Origin: Pseudomonas pisciculturae | Lineage (GTDB): Bacteria > Pseudomonadota > Gammaproteobacteria > Pseudomonadales > Pseudomonadaceae | Direction: 5' to 3' | DNA length: 64,000 nucleotides | Assembly: GCF_015461805.1 (NCBI RefSeq) | Contig: NZ_JACVZE010000003.1 | Location: 186,001-250,000 of the forward strand | Shown here: positions 21,237 to 31,998 of the stretch, piece after piece | Numbering within the stretch: position 1 is the stretch's first letter | Layout: each line of letters starts with the position of its first letter | Position numbers and translations under genes: made by a program | Notes under the pieces: model-generated | What the model was told of the DNA's origin: nothing | Databases searched by the model: none | What the model saw: only the letters and a program-made list of their open reading frames with translations

Positions 21237-21974
21237 ATGTCGCTTTTAAAAATCGCCTCCGTGGCCTGCATCGCCCTGACCCTCGGCGCCTGCCAAAGCC
21301 TGTTTCAACCGAGCTGGCGCACCCCGCTGGAAGCCACCCGCGACGCCACCGAGCAAAGCAAACCCGGTTGCGCGAGCGCCGACTGCCCGCTGGTGAATAT
21401 CGACACGGTGCATTTCGCCAAGGAGCCCAAGCTGGACGCTTTGATCGAACAGCGCCTGCTGGAAATGACCCAGGCCGACCCGCTGCCCACCAGCCTTGCG
21501 ACCTACTCCGAGCAGTTCCTGCGCAGCGCCGCGCCGCGCAACAGCATGTACTTGCAGGCCAAGGTACGCGAGCAGCATGACGGCTTGGTGATCATCGAGT
21601 TGTCCAGCTACCTGGACCAGGGCGCCACCCACGGCGAGCCGGGCCGCGCATTCATCAACTACTCGCGCCAGCAGCAAAAGGCCTTGTCGTTGACCGATAT
21701 GCTGTTGCCAGGCAAAGAGGACGCGTTCTGGAAAGCCGCCCAGGTGGCCCACAACAGCTGGCTGATCAGCACCCGTCTGAGCCTGGAACCGGAGTTTGTG
21801 AAAACCTACCCCTTCCAGAAAACCCCGAACGTGGCGCTGACCTATGGTGGCGTGATCCTCAAGTACCCCACCACCACCATTGCACCGTATGCCTTGGGCC
21901 ACGTCGAATTGCAGATCCCCTACTCGCGCCTCGACGGTATCCTCAAGCCTGAGCTGGTGCCCGCTCGCCAGTAA
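21237..21974 (+). CDS. DUF3298 (RsiV-like) lipoprotein
   Basis: The 245-residue protein begins with a lipoprotein signal ending LGACQS (lipobox LGAC, Cys19). The mature part has the DUF3298-type pattern: a long beta-rich region with YLDQGATHGEPGRAFINYSRQQQKALSLTDML and a C-terminal PYALGHVELQIPYSRL strand set, as in RsiV-like extracellular proteins that can bind lysozyme. That binding is inference only. An ACGAAGGA site precedes the ATG. Its last 32 bases overlap the 3' end of the convergent cytX. Confidence 0.8.
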   Translation: MSLLKIASVACIALTLGACQSLFQPSWRTPLEATRDATEQSKPGCASADCPLVNIDTVHFAKEPKLDALIEQRLLEMTQADPLPTSLATYSEQFLRSAAPRNSMYLQAKVREQHDGLVIIELSSYLDQGATHGEPGRAFINYSRQQQKALSLTDMLLPGKEDAFWKAAQVAHNSWLISTRLSLEPEFVKTYPFQKTPNVALTYGGVILKYPTTTIAPYALGHVELQIPYSRLDGILKPELVPARQ

Positions 21975-23232
21975 ACGCCCGGCCAAGGATGAACTGCAGC
22001 AGCCCTGCCAGCACCAGCGCCGGCAGGGTTGCGCCGATATCCGGATACAGGTTGGCCAGCAGGTGGTAAGTCGCGATACCGCCCAACCAGGCCAACAGCG
22101 CCGGCCAGCGTAATGCGGCGACCACACCCTGGCCGCGGCGACGCAGGATGAAGTGGTCCACCAGCACCACGCCAAACAACGGCGCGAACACCGAGCCGAT
22201 CAGCAGCAGGAAGTTCTGGTACTGGGCCAGCGGCGCAAAGCAGGCGATCAGGGTACAAATCACACCAATCGCAAGCGCCAGGTGCTCGACCTTCAAGCGC
22301 AACAGAATGCCGCTGGACACCGCCGCCGAGTGGATATCAGCGAAGGCGTTTTCCGACTCGTCCAGCAGGATCAGCAACAGCGGAATCCCCAGGCCCGCGC
22401 CAGCCAACGCCAGTAGCAGCGCATTCACTTCACCGCTCGGCGCAAACGCCAGGGTGTAGGCCACGCCCAGGCTCATCAGCCAGAAGTTACCGATAAAAAA
22501 GCCCAACGCGGTGCCGCCAAACACACTTTTGGCGCGCTTGCCGAACCGGGAGTAGTCGGCGATCAGCGGCAGCCATGACAACGGCATGGCAATGGCGATA
22601 TCAAAACCTACCGCGAATGGCATCGAACCGTCACCGGCCTGGGCCCAGAGTGCGGCGAGGTCGGCTTTGGCGAACAGGTTCCAGGTCAGCCACAGGCACG
22701 CGGCGAGCAGCAGCCAGATGCCCCATTTGCGCAGGATCTGCCGCACAAATGTCAGCGGGCCGCTGACGGCCAGCAACGTCGCCAAGCCACCGAAAAACAG
22801 CGTCCACAGTAACGGGCTGGCCAAGAGGCTGCCGTCGCTGAACGCCCGCGCGCCCAACAGGCTGGCGGCGTCGCGCATCACGATGATTTCGAACGAGCCC
22901 CAGCCGATCAGTTGCAGCAGGTTCAACAGCGCCGGCAGGCTCGCGCCCTTGGCACCGAGGCTGAGCTTGAGCGCGGCCATGGCCGACAGGCCGGTGTCGC
23001 TGCCGATCACGCCGACGGCGGCCAGCAGCAAGACGCCCACCAGAGTGCCAAGGAAGATCGCCAGCAACGAGCCGGACAGGCCCAGGCCCGGGGCGAGCAA
23101 GGCGCCGGTTTGCAGGACCATCAGGCCGATGCCGAGGGAGAACCAGAGGGAGAAGAGGTCGCGGGCACCGAAGACTCTTTTGTCAGCGGGCACCGCGATG
23201 TCGGGGGAATAGGTGCTGGGTTGAATGCTCAA
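21943..23232 (-). CDS. cytX: Hydroxymethylpyrimidine transporter CytX (NCS1 family)
   Basis: The product (429 residues from the TTG at 23232) has about twelve membrane segments and the NCS1 purine/cytosine permease layout, including LIADYSRFGKR after the sixth helix. It is directly downstream of thiC on the same strand, and CytX proteins are thought to import the thiamin pyrimidine, so it should be controlled by the same TPP riboswitch. The longer open frame back to 23322 translates the REP arm and was rejected. The start codon is not certain, since no strong ribosome binding site is visible. Confidence 0.85.
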   Translation of the reverse strand: MSIQPSTYSPDIAVPADKRVFGARDLFSLWFSLGIGLMVLQTGALLAPGLGLSGSLLAIFLGTLVGVLLLAAVGVIGSDTGLSAMAALKLSLGAKGASLPALLNLLQLIGWGSFEIIVMRDAASLLGARAFSDGSLLASPLLWTLFFGGLATLLAVSGPLTFVRQILRKWGIWLLLAACLWLTWNLFAKADLAALWAQAGDGSMPFAVGFDIAIAMPLSWLPLIADYSRFGKRAKSVFGGTALGFFIGNFWLMSLGVAYTLAFAPSGEVNALLLALAGAGLGIPLLLILLDESENAFADIHSAAVSSGILLRLKVEHLALAIGVICTLIACFAPLAQYQNFLLLIGSVFAPLFGVVLVDHFILRRRGQGVVAALRWPALLAWLGGIATYHLLANLYPDIGATLPALVLAGLLQFILGRAFTGERAPAQA

Positions 23233-23273
23233 GGGGGGTATCTCTGAGGAATACTTGTTGTTTGGGAGATTGC

Positions 23274-23349
23274 TTTCGCGAGCAAGCCCGCTCCCACATT
23301 TTTGATCTGTGAATACATTCAAAATGTGGGAGCGGGCTTGCTCGCGAAG
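23274..23349. repeat. REP doublet (REPIN) between thiC and cytX
   Basis: Inverted arms GGGAGCGGGCTTGCTCGCG face each other with the open ends outward (TTTCGCGAGCAAGCCCGC on the left). It lies inside the probable thiC-cytX transcript, where its hairpin could reduce expression of cytX relative to thiC. Confidence 0.88.
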
Positions 23350-23378
23350 AGGCCGGCACAGCCTCCAACAATCCCGAA

Positions 23379-25531
<2,153 letters not shown>

Positions 25532-25545
25532 AAGAACGCGGCCAG

Positions 25546-25574
25546 TCTAGACCATGGCGTGGGCAAATTGCCAA
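25546..25574 (-). promoter_or_regulatory. Possible sigma70 promoter of thiC
   Basis: On the minus strand TTGGCA (25574-25569) and TCTAGA (25551-25546) are separated by 17 bases, and the predicted start falls a few bases before the 5' end of the TPP riboswitch. The -10 match is weak. The rest of the 450-base gap between thiC and tolC (25284-25733) holds the thiC leader and, near 25661, a TTGACG element that could serve tolC; nothing else was seen there. Confidence 0.4.
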
Positions 25575-25733
25575 TAGCGGTGCATTCAGCGTGATGAATG
25601 GCGCAATTGCAGGATTGTTGCGCCGTGTAACCACCACTACACTCGGTACGGCTTCAAGGCTTGACGCTCTGGACCTGTCGCCGTAGCCTTGGCCGACAAA
25701 TTATAGCCGTAATATTTACTCAGGGAACGCCTC

Positions 25734-27173
25734 ATGCTGCGCAAACTTTCACTGGCGCTTGCCGTGTCTTGTGCGACCAACGGAATGGTCTGGGCAGCTG
25801 AAGCGCCCTTGTCCGCCAAAACTGACTTGGTCAGCGTCTACCAGGAAGCGGTGGATAACAACGCCGACCTGGCTGCCGCCCGTGCCCAATATGGCGCGCA
25901 AAAAGAAGTGGTGCCCCAGGCCCGCGCTGGCCTGCTGCCCAACCTCTCGGGCGCTGCCGATATCAACAACGTGCGCACCCAGATCGACACGCCCGCTGCC
26001 ACCGCCAACCGCGATGCGCATTCCTGGCGGGCGACCTTGAGCCAGCCGCTATTCCGCGCTGATCGCTGGTTCCAGCTGCAAGCGGCCGAGGCCACCAATG
26101 AACAGGCTGCGCTGCAACTGTCTGCTACCGAACAGAACCTGATCCTGCAAAGCGCCGAAAGCTACTTTGCGGTGCTGCGTGCCCAAGACAACCTGGCCTC
26201 GACCAAGGCCGAAGAAAATGCGTTCAAGCGTCAATTGGATCAGTCCAACGAGCGCTTCGACGTGGGCCTGTCGGACAAGACCGACGTACTGCAATCCCAG
26301 GCAAGCTATGACACCGCCCGCGCCAACCGCATCCTGGCCAACCGCCAGGTCGAAGATGCGTTTGAGGCACTGATCACCCTGACCAACCGCCAGTACAACT
26401 CGATCCAGGGCATTGTCCACACGCTGCCGGTATTGCCACCGCTGCCCAATGACGCCAAGGCCTGGGTCGAAACCGCCGGCCGTCAGAACCTCAACCTGCT
26501 CGCGAGCAACTACGCGGTGACCGCTGCCGAAGAGACCCTCAAGCAACGCAAGGCCGGGCATGCCCCCACCCTGGACGCCGTGGCGCAGTATGAAAAAGGC
26601 GACAACGACGCCCTCGGTTTCAGCAACCCGAATGCCTTCGGCACGCCTTACCGTGGCGACGTAGAGCAACGCACCATCGGCTTGCGCCTGAACATCCCGA
26701 TCTACAGCGGCGGGCTCACCAGCTCGCAGGTACGCGAATCCTATTCGCGCCTGGGCCAAACCGAGCAACAACGCGAAGGCCTGCGCCGCCAAGTGGTGGA
26801 AAACACCCGCAACCTGCACCGTGCGGTGAACACCGATGTGGAGCAGGTACAGGCGCGCCGCCAGTCGATCATTTCCAACCAGAGCGCGGTGGAAGCCACG
26901 GAAATCGGTTACCAGGTGGGCACGCGGAACATCGTCGACGTGCTGGATTCACAGCGCCAGCTGTATGCGTCGGTGCGCAATTACAACAACAGTCGCTACG
27001 ACTACATTCTCGACAACCTGCGCTTGAAGCAGGCGGCGGGTACGTTGAATCCGGGGGATTTGCAGGATTTGGCGCGGTATCTGAAGGCGGACTACAACCC
27101 GGATCGGGACTTTTTGCCGCCGGATCTGGCCAAGGCTGCGGCTGAGCAACTCAAGGCCCGCCCAAGTTACTAA
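25734..27173 (+). CDS. tolC: TolC-family outer membrane protein
   Basis: The 479-residue protein has a signal peptide (first 21 residues, ending MVWA) and two repeated outer-membrane-efflux domains with the heptad-like helices of TolC (NADLAAARAQYGAQKEVVPQARAGLLP and the QLRRQVVENTRNLHRAVN-like C-terminal helix). It forms the trimeric channel for type I secretion and RND efflux. I recall TolC at this place in pseudomonads (PA4974). No inner-membrane partner gene is adjacent, as usual for tolC. Confidence 0.92.
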   Translation: MLRKLSLALAVSCATNGMVWAAEAPLSAKTDLVSVYQEAVDNNADLAAARAQYGAQKEVVPQARAGLLPNLSGAADINNVRTQIDTPAATANRDAHSWRATLSQPLFRADRWFQLQAAEATNEQAALQLSATEQNLILQSAESYFAVLRAQDNLASTKAEENAFKRQLDQSNERFDVGLSDKTDVLQSQASYDTARANRILANRQVEDAFEALITLTNRQYNSIQGIVHTLPVLPPLPNDAKAWVETAGRQNLNLLASNYAVTAAEETLKQRKAGHAPTLDAVAQYEKGDNDALGFSNPNAFGTPYRGDVEQRTIGLRLNIPIYSGGLTSSQVRESYSRLGQTEQQREGLRRQVVENTRNLHRAVNTDVEQVQARRQSIISNQSAVEATEIGYQVGTRNIVDVLDSQRQLYASVRNYNNSRYDYILDNLRLKQAAGTLNPGDLQDLARYLKADYNPDRDFLPPDLAKAAAEQLKARPSY

Positions 27174-27190
27174 GCACACCGCATAACCCA

Positions 27191-27281
27191 TGTGGGAGGG
27201 GGTTTGCTCCCGATTGCAGAGTGTCAGTCACTGCATCTGGTGGCTGATACGCCGCTATCGGGAGCAAGCCCCCTCCCACAT
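27191..27281. repeat. REP doublet (REPIN), GGGGGCTTGC/GGGGTTTGC type
   Basis: Inverted arms of the GGGAGGGGG[T/C]TTGCTCCCG type flank about 45 bases between the convergent genes tolC and waaA. The spacer resembles that of the pair at 18961 (both hold GCAGAGTGTCAG). Confidence 0.87.
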
Positions 27282-27294
27282 TTGACCTGTGTTG

Positions 27295-28572
27295 TCAGTG
27301 GGTGATGAGTTTGGCCAGGCCATCCAGCAGGCGCTTCAATGCGCCCTGATTAGCCTGCATCACCTTGAGCCCCGCCTGCGCCATCTTGCGCGCATCCTGG
27401 GGCAGCTCGAACAACTGCCGTACCGCCTCGGCCAACCCCTCGGCATCATCCACCTGCCTCAACGCCCCGGCTTCGCGCATCATCGCGGTGATTTCGAGGA
27501 AGTTGAACACGTGCGGCCCCATGATCACCGGCTTCGCCAACGCCGCCGGCTCCAGCGGGTTATGCCCGCCGGTGGCGACCAGGCTGCCGCCGACAAAAGC
27601 GCTGTCGGCCAGCGCATAAAGGAACAGCAACTCACCCATGGTATCGCCGAGCAACACCGAGGTTTGTGCGGTGACCGGCTCGCCGCTGGAACGGCGCACC
27701 GTGGCAAAGCCCTCGCGCTGGCTCAGCTCGAACATCGGCCCGAAACGCTCTTGATGGCGCGGCACCAGGATCAGCAAAGCATTGGGGTAGCTGTCGAGCA
27801 ACTGACGATGGGCCGCCAACACCACCTCATCTTCGCCCTCATGGGTACTGGCCGCGATCCACACCGGGCGCTCGCTGGCGCCCCACTGCTCACGCAATGC
27901 AGCGGCGCGTAGTGGCAGCTCGGGGTCGATGGTCAGGTCGAACTTGATCGAGCCGGTGACGTCGACGGTTTCCGGGCGGGCGCCCAGGCTAAGGAAGCGC
28001 TGGGCTTCGGTCTGCGTCTGTACCGCAAACAGGCTCATCTCGGCCAGCATCGGCGCGGTGAGCTTGGCGAAACGCCCGTAGCCCTTGGCCGAGCGCGCCG
28101 ACAGCCGCGCATTGGCCAGGGCCACTGGAATACCGCGCGTGGCGCAGGCATGGATATGGTTGGGCCACAGCTCGGTTTCCATGATCACCGCCAGCTTGGG
28201 CTGCACACGATCCAGAAAACGCTTGGCCGCGCACGGCAAGTCATACGGCAAATAGCAGTGCTGGATGCGCGGCTCATTGGCGAATAGCGCCTGGATGCGC
28301 TCGGAACCGGTGGGCGTCATGCAGGTGACGGTGATCGGCAGCGTCGGATAACGCTCCAGCAAACCACGCACCATGGGCGCGGCGGCGATGCTCTCGCCCA
28401 CCGACACCGCATGCACCCAGATGCCGCCCGGCTGCAACACCGGCAAGCCGTAGGAAAACCGCTCGCTCACACGCTTGGCGTAGGCAGGCGCCTTACGCGC
28501 ACGCAGCCACAGACGTAAAGCCACCAACGGCAGCGCCAGGTAAAACAGACAGCTGTAGAGAGTTCTATTCAT
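27295..28572 (-). CDS. waaA: Kdo transferase WaaA (3-deoxy-D-manno-octulosonic acid transferase)
   Basis: The 425-residue membrane-anchored GT30 enzyme transfers two Kdo residues to lipid IVA on the cytoplasmic face. Visible features are an N-terminal anchor (residues 5-22), the acceptor-domain motif GGIWVHAVSVGE with GES, the TELWPN segment around residue 135, and a C-terminal Rossmann domain with AASTHEGEDE and GGHNPLEPAALAKP. This is a standard Pseudomonas length. It lies downstream of, and 24 bases from, the LysR gene on the same strand. Confidence 0.96.
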   Translation of the reverse strand: MNRTLYSCLFYLALPLVALRLWLRARKAPAYAKRVSERFSYGLPVLQPGGIWVHAVSVGESIAAAPMVRGLLERYPTLPITVTCMTPTGSERIQALFANEPRIQHCYLPYDLPCAAKRFLDRVQPKLAVIMETELWPNHIHACATRGIPVALANARLSARSAKGYGRFAKLTAPMLAEMSLFAVQTQTEAQRFLSLGARPETVDVTGSIKFDLTIDPELPLRAAALREQWGASERPVWIAASTHEGEDEVVLAAHRQLLDSYPNALLILVPRHQERFGPMFELSQREGFATVRRSSGEPVTAQTSVLLGDTMGELLFLYALADSAFVGGSLVATGGHNPLEPAALAKPVIMGPHVFNFLEITAMMREAGALRQVDDAEGLAEAVRQLFELPQDARKMAQAGLKVMQANQGALKRLLDGLAKLITH

Positions 28573-28595
28573 GGCGGCGGAGTTTATCGGCTTTT

Positions 28596-29486
28596 TCAGT
28601 CAATCGCCCGCAGGCACTCAGCAAAACGTTCGGCCAAAAAGCGCGCAGCGGGGCCGAGGGGTTCGTCGCGCCGCCAAACCAGCTCCACCACCAGCGCGGG
28701 CGGGGTCCATTCGCTGTCCAGTTCGACCATCTGGTTTTGGTAGGTGGGGTATTGCACCACGTGCCGGGGCAACCACGCCCAACCCAGGCCTCGCGTTAGC
28801 CATTCGGCCAATACGTAGAAGCTGTCGGCCCGCCAAACCTGCGGGCTGGCAGCCTCGCTGCCGGGGTAGACGCTGGTCTGGGTCGACATCAGTAACTGGC
28901 GATACTGCGCCAGGCCCTGGCAGTCCACGGTTTTTTGCCGGGCCAGCGGATGATTGCGACCGCACACGGTGACCATTTCCACACTGCCCACCACCCGCCG
29001 CTCCAACGCTTCGGGGATCTGGTCGTGGTAGAACAGCATGCCCAAATCCGCTTTGCGCTCCACCAGCTTACGTGCGACATCACCCTGCGCGGCACTGGAA
29101 ATCTGCACTTCCAGGTTGGGAAATTGACCGGCCAACGCATCGAGGCTGTCGAGCACCGGCTGATACAGCATCGCTTCGTCCTGGGCCAGGCGCAGGCAGG
29201 CTTCTTCGCCGCGCATCAATGACATTGCCCGGCCGTTGAGGCGTTCGCATTGGCGCAAGACTTCCCTGGCCTCTTCAAGCAGCACCGTGCCCGCTTCGGT
29301 CAACCGCGGCTGGCGGCCACTGCTGCGCTCGAACAGGCTCAGGCCGAGGTCGGCTTCCAGCAGGGCAATGCCGGTGCTGACTGCCGATTGCGCCTTGCGC
29401 TGGTCCCGCGCCACCGCCGAAAACGAACGCTGCTCGGCGACGCTGACAAACAGGCGCATCTGCTCCAGGTTCCACTGCACACTCAT
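28596..29486 (-). CDS. LysR-family transcriptional regulator
   Basis: The 296-residue protein has an N-terminal winged helix-turn-helix (MRLFVSVAEQRSFSAVARDQRKAQSAVSTGIALLE) and a LysR substrate-binding domain. It is divergent from the small multidrug resistance gene, with about 100 bases between starts, so regulation of that pump is the simplest expectation. The effector is unknown. I recall the same pair at this place in PAO1 (PA4989-PA4990). Confidence 0.9.
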   Translation of the reverse strand: MSVQWNLEQMRLFVSVAEQRSFSAVARDQRKAQSAVSTGIALLEADLGLSLFERSSGRQPRLTEAGTVLLEEAREVLRQCERLNGRAMSLMRGEEACLRLAQDEAMLYQPVLDSLDALAGQFPNLEVQISSAAQGDVARKLVERKADLGMLFYHDQIPEALERRVVGSVEMVTVCGRNHPLARQKTVDCQGLAQYRQLLMSTQTSVYPGSEAASPQVWRADSFYVLAEWLTRGLGWAWLPRHVVQYPTYQNQMVELDSEWTPPALVVELVWRRDEPLGPAARFLAERFAECLRAID

Positions 29487-29589
29487 GGCTCAACCCATCT
29501 TTTATTCGGATAGGTAATGACTTTACCCCATCTGACAAAGCCCTAAAATGCCGACCTTATCAAATGCGCTCCACACCGAGGACTACCCC

Positions 29590-29925
29590 ATGAACCCTGC
29601 CTACTACTACCTGGCTATCGCCATCTGCTCGGAAGTGATCGCTACCGTATCCATGAAAGCCATCAAGGGCTGGAGTACGCCCATCCCGTTGTTGCTGGTA
29701 ATTGTCGGCTACGGCGTGGCGTTCTGGATGCTGACCCTGGTAGTGCGCACCGTGCCGGTGGGCGTGGCCTACGCGGTATGGGCCGGCATGGGCATCGTGA
29801 TGGTCAGCATCGCGGCGCTGTTTATCTACGGGCAGAAGCTCGACCTGCCGGCGATGCTGGGCATGGGCCTGATCGTACTGGGCGTGGTGGTGATTCAACT
29901 GTTCTCGAAAACCGCCGGGCACTGA
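29590..29925 (+). CDS. Small multidrug resistance efflux protein (EmrE/QacE-like)
   Basis: The 111-residue product has four membrane helices and the SMR signature: the essential membrane Glu15 (ICSEVIATVSMKA, equal to Glu14 of EmrE), PVGVAYAVWAGMGIV in helix 3 and GQKLDLPAMLGMGLIVLGVVVI in helix 4. The similarity is closer to EmrE-type drug exporters than to the guanidinium exporters. The ATG at 29590 is chosen over the in-frame 29548 because EmrE proteins start MNP. Confidence 0.92.
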   Translation: MNPAYYYLAIAICSEVIATVSMKAIKGWSTPIPLLLVIVGYGVAFWMLTLVVRTVPVGVAYAVWAGMGIVMVSIAALFIYGQKLDLPAMLGMGLIVLGVVVIQLFSKTAGH

Positions 29926-29980
29926 CCGCCACTCAACAGCCTGTATACTGCGCCTCTTGTCTTGAACACTGAGGTCGCCC

Positions 29981-31156
29981 ATGCCATCCGTTATTTCCAC
30001 CGACGTTCTGATTGTCGGCGCCGGGGTTGCTGGCCTCTGGCTGAACGCACGCCTGCGTGGCCAGGGGTTTTCCACGGTCGTGGTGGAAAGCGCCACCTTG
30101 GGTGGCGGGCAAAGCGTGAAGTCCCAGGGGATCATTCACGGCGGTGCGAAATATGCACTGCACGGCGCCCTTACCGGTGCGTCCGAAGCGATCGCCGACA
30201 TGCCACGCCGCTGGCGCGAAGCCCTGGCGGGTAACGGCGAACTGGATCTGACCGGCGTGCGCTTGTTGTCCGAGGCCCATTACCTGTGGTCCCCCGGCAC
30301 TATCGCCGGCAACCTCACCAGCTTCTTTGCCAGCAAGGCCGTGCGCGGCCGTGTCGACCAGGTCAAGGGCGACGACCTGCCGCCGGCCCTGCAAGACCGC
30401 CGCTTCAAGGGCAAGGTCTATCGCTTGGCCGAATTGGTTGTGGACGTGCCGAGCCTGATCGAACGCCTGGCGCAACTGGCGGGCGACAGCTTGCTCGCCG
30501 GGCAGCACATCGAACCGCTGCTGGATGGCAACAAACTGGTGGGCTTGAAGGTCGATGGCCGTGACATCCAAGCCCAGCGCATTGTTTTAAGCGCCGGCGG
30601 CGGCACTGCGGATTTGCTCACTGCCCTGGGCTTGAGCAAGCCCGCCATGCAAAAACGCCCGCTGCACATGATCATCGCCAAAGGCCCGGGCTTGAAGCCG
30701 CTGTACGCCCACTGCCTGGGCGGTGGCACCAAGCCGCGTATCACCATCACCACGCACCCGGCCGCCGATGGCAACTGGGTGTGGTACATGGGCGGCGACA
30801 TTGCTGAGTCCGACGGCGTGGCGCGCACGCCCGAAGCGCAGATCGCCACGGCCCGGCAAGAGCTGGCGCAGTTGTTGCCGTGGATTGATATGAGCCAGAC
30901 CCAATGGGCCACCCTGCGTGTCGACCGTGCCGAGCCGCTGCAAACCGGCTTGAGCCGCCCCGACAATGCCTTCGTCTTTGAGGAAGGCCGCTTGCTGGTG
31001 GGTTGGCCGACCAAACTGGCACTGGCGCCAGACTTCGCCGACCGGGTGATCAACAGCCTGGAACGTGACGGTATCCGCCCAAGCCCAACCGAGCCGTTAC
31101 CCGAGCTGCCAAAACCCGCCATCGGCGTACCTGCCTGGGAGCAATTGTTGCCATGA
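29981..31156 (+). CDS. FAD-dependent oxidoreductase (DAO family)
   Basis: The 391-residue protein begins with an FAD-binding dinucleotide fold (DVLIVGAGVAGLWLNARL, GxGxxG) and a DAO-type fold with a second FAD segment near the C-terminus (ILVGWPTKLAL-like region). It resembles glycine/D-amino-acid oxidase or 2-hydroxyglutarate oxidase-type enzymes, substrate unknown. Its last codons overlap the aldo/keto reductase gene by 4 bases (ATGA), so the two proteins are probably coexpressed. Confidence 0.8.
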   Translation: MPSVISTDVLIVGAGVAGLWLNARLRGQGFSTVVVESATLGGGQSVKSQGIIHGGAKYALHGALTGASEAIADMPRRWREALAGNGELDLTGVRLLSEAHYLWSPGTIAGNLTSFFASKAVRGRVDQVKGDDLPPALQDRRFKGKVYRLAELVVDVPSLIERLAQLAGDSLLAGQHIEPLLDGNKLVGLKVDGRDIQAQRIVLSAGGGTADLLTALGLSKPAMQKRPLHMIIAKGPGLKPLYAHCLGGGTKPRITITTHPAADGNWVWYMGGDIAESDGVARTPEAQIATARQELAQLLPWIDMSQTQWATLRVDRAEPLQTGLSRPDNAFVFEEGRLLVGWPTKLALAPDFADRVINSLERDGIRPSPTEPLPELPKPAIGVPAWEQLLP

Positions 31157-31965
31157 GCCTGCCAACCCTGCACGACCTGCACCGCCCCCTGGGCAGCACC
31201 GGCCTGCTGGTGTCGCCGCTGGGCCTGGGCACCGTCAAGCTGGGCCGCGACCAGGGGGTGAAATACCCCAATGGTTTCCAGATTCCGGATGACGACGCCG
31301 CCCGCATGCTGTTGCGCCAGGCCCGTGAGCTGGGCATCAACCTGATCGACACTGCGCCAGCCTATGGCATGAGCGAAGAACGTCTGGGCCCGCTATTACG
31401 TGGCCAGCGCAAGGACTGGGTGATTGTCAGCAAGGTGGGTGAAGAATTCGAAAACGGCGTGTCCAGCCACGATTTCAGCGCGGCCCACACCCGGATATCG
31501 ATTGAACGCAGCTTGAAACGACTTGAAACGGATTTTATCGACCTAGTGCTGGTGCACTCCGACGGCGACGACCTGCACATCCTCAATGATTGCGAGGTAT
31601 ACCAGACCCTGGCGGCGTTGAAACAGGAAGGCAAAATCCGCGGTTTCGGTTTTTCCGGCAAAACCGTCGAGGGTGGCGTGAAGGCTCTGGAGCAAGGTGA
31701 TTGCGCCATGGTCACCTACAATTTGAACGAACAGACCGAGAAAGCCGTCATTGATTATGCGGCGGCCCACGGCAAGGGCATCCTGGTGAAAAAAGCCCTG
31801 GCCAGTGGCCACGTTTGCCTGGAACCTGGAGTGGATCCAATACACGCCAGTTTCAAGCTGTTGTTTGCGCAAACCGGCGTCGCCAGTGCTATTGTCGGGA
31901 CCATCAATCCGCTGCACCTGGCCCATAACGTGGCGACTGCTGCCAAGGTCATTCGTCAACTCTGA
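31153..31965 (+). CDS. Aldo/keto reductase
   Basis: The 270-residue TIM-barrel protein carries the catalytic tetrad of the family: Asp and Tyr in NLIDTAPAYGMSEERLG, Lys in VIVSKVGEEF and His in LVLVHSDGDD. It shares an ATGA overlap with the preceding FAD oxidoreductase. The pair is conserved in place in PAO1 as I recall (PA4991-PA4992), but the substrate is unknown. Confidence 0.88.
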   Translation: MSLPTLHDLHRPLGSTGLLVSPLGLGTVKLGRDQGVKYPNGFQIPDDDAARMLLRQARELGINLIDTAPAYGMSEERLGPLLRGQRKDWVIVSKVGEEFENGVSSHDFSAAHTRISIERSLKRLETDFIDLVLVHSDGDDLHILNDCEVYQTLAALKQEGKIRGFGFSGKTVEGGVKALEQGDCAMVTYNLNEQTEKAVIDYAAAHGKGILVKKALASGHVCLEPGVDPIHASFKLLFAQTGVASAIVGTINPLHLAHNVATAAKVIRQL

Positions 31966-31998
31966 TGCCGCCGACCCCGTCGCAAGGAAGGAGCCGAC

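Noticed and set aside
23233..23322. N-terminal extension of cytX (30 residues)
   Set aside because: These codons translate the REP arm (a GSGLARES-type string that recurs wherever REP elements are read in frame), so they are not part of the protein.
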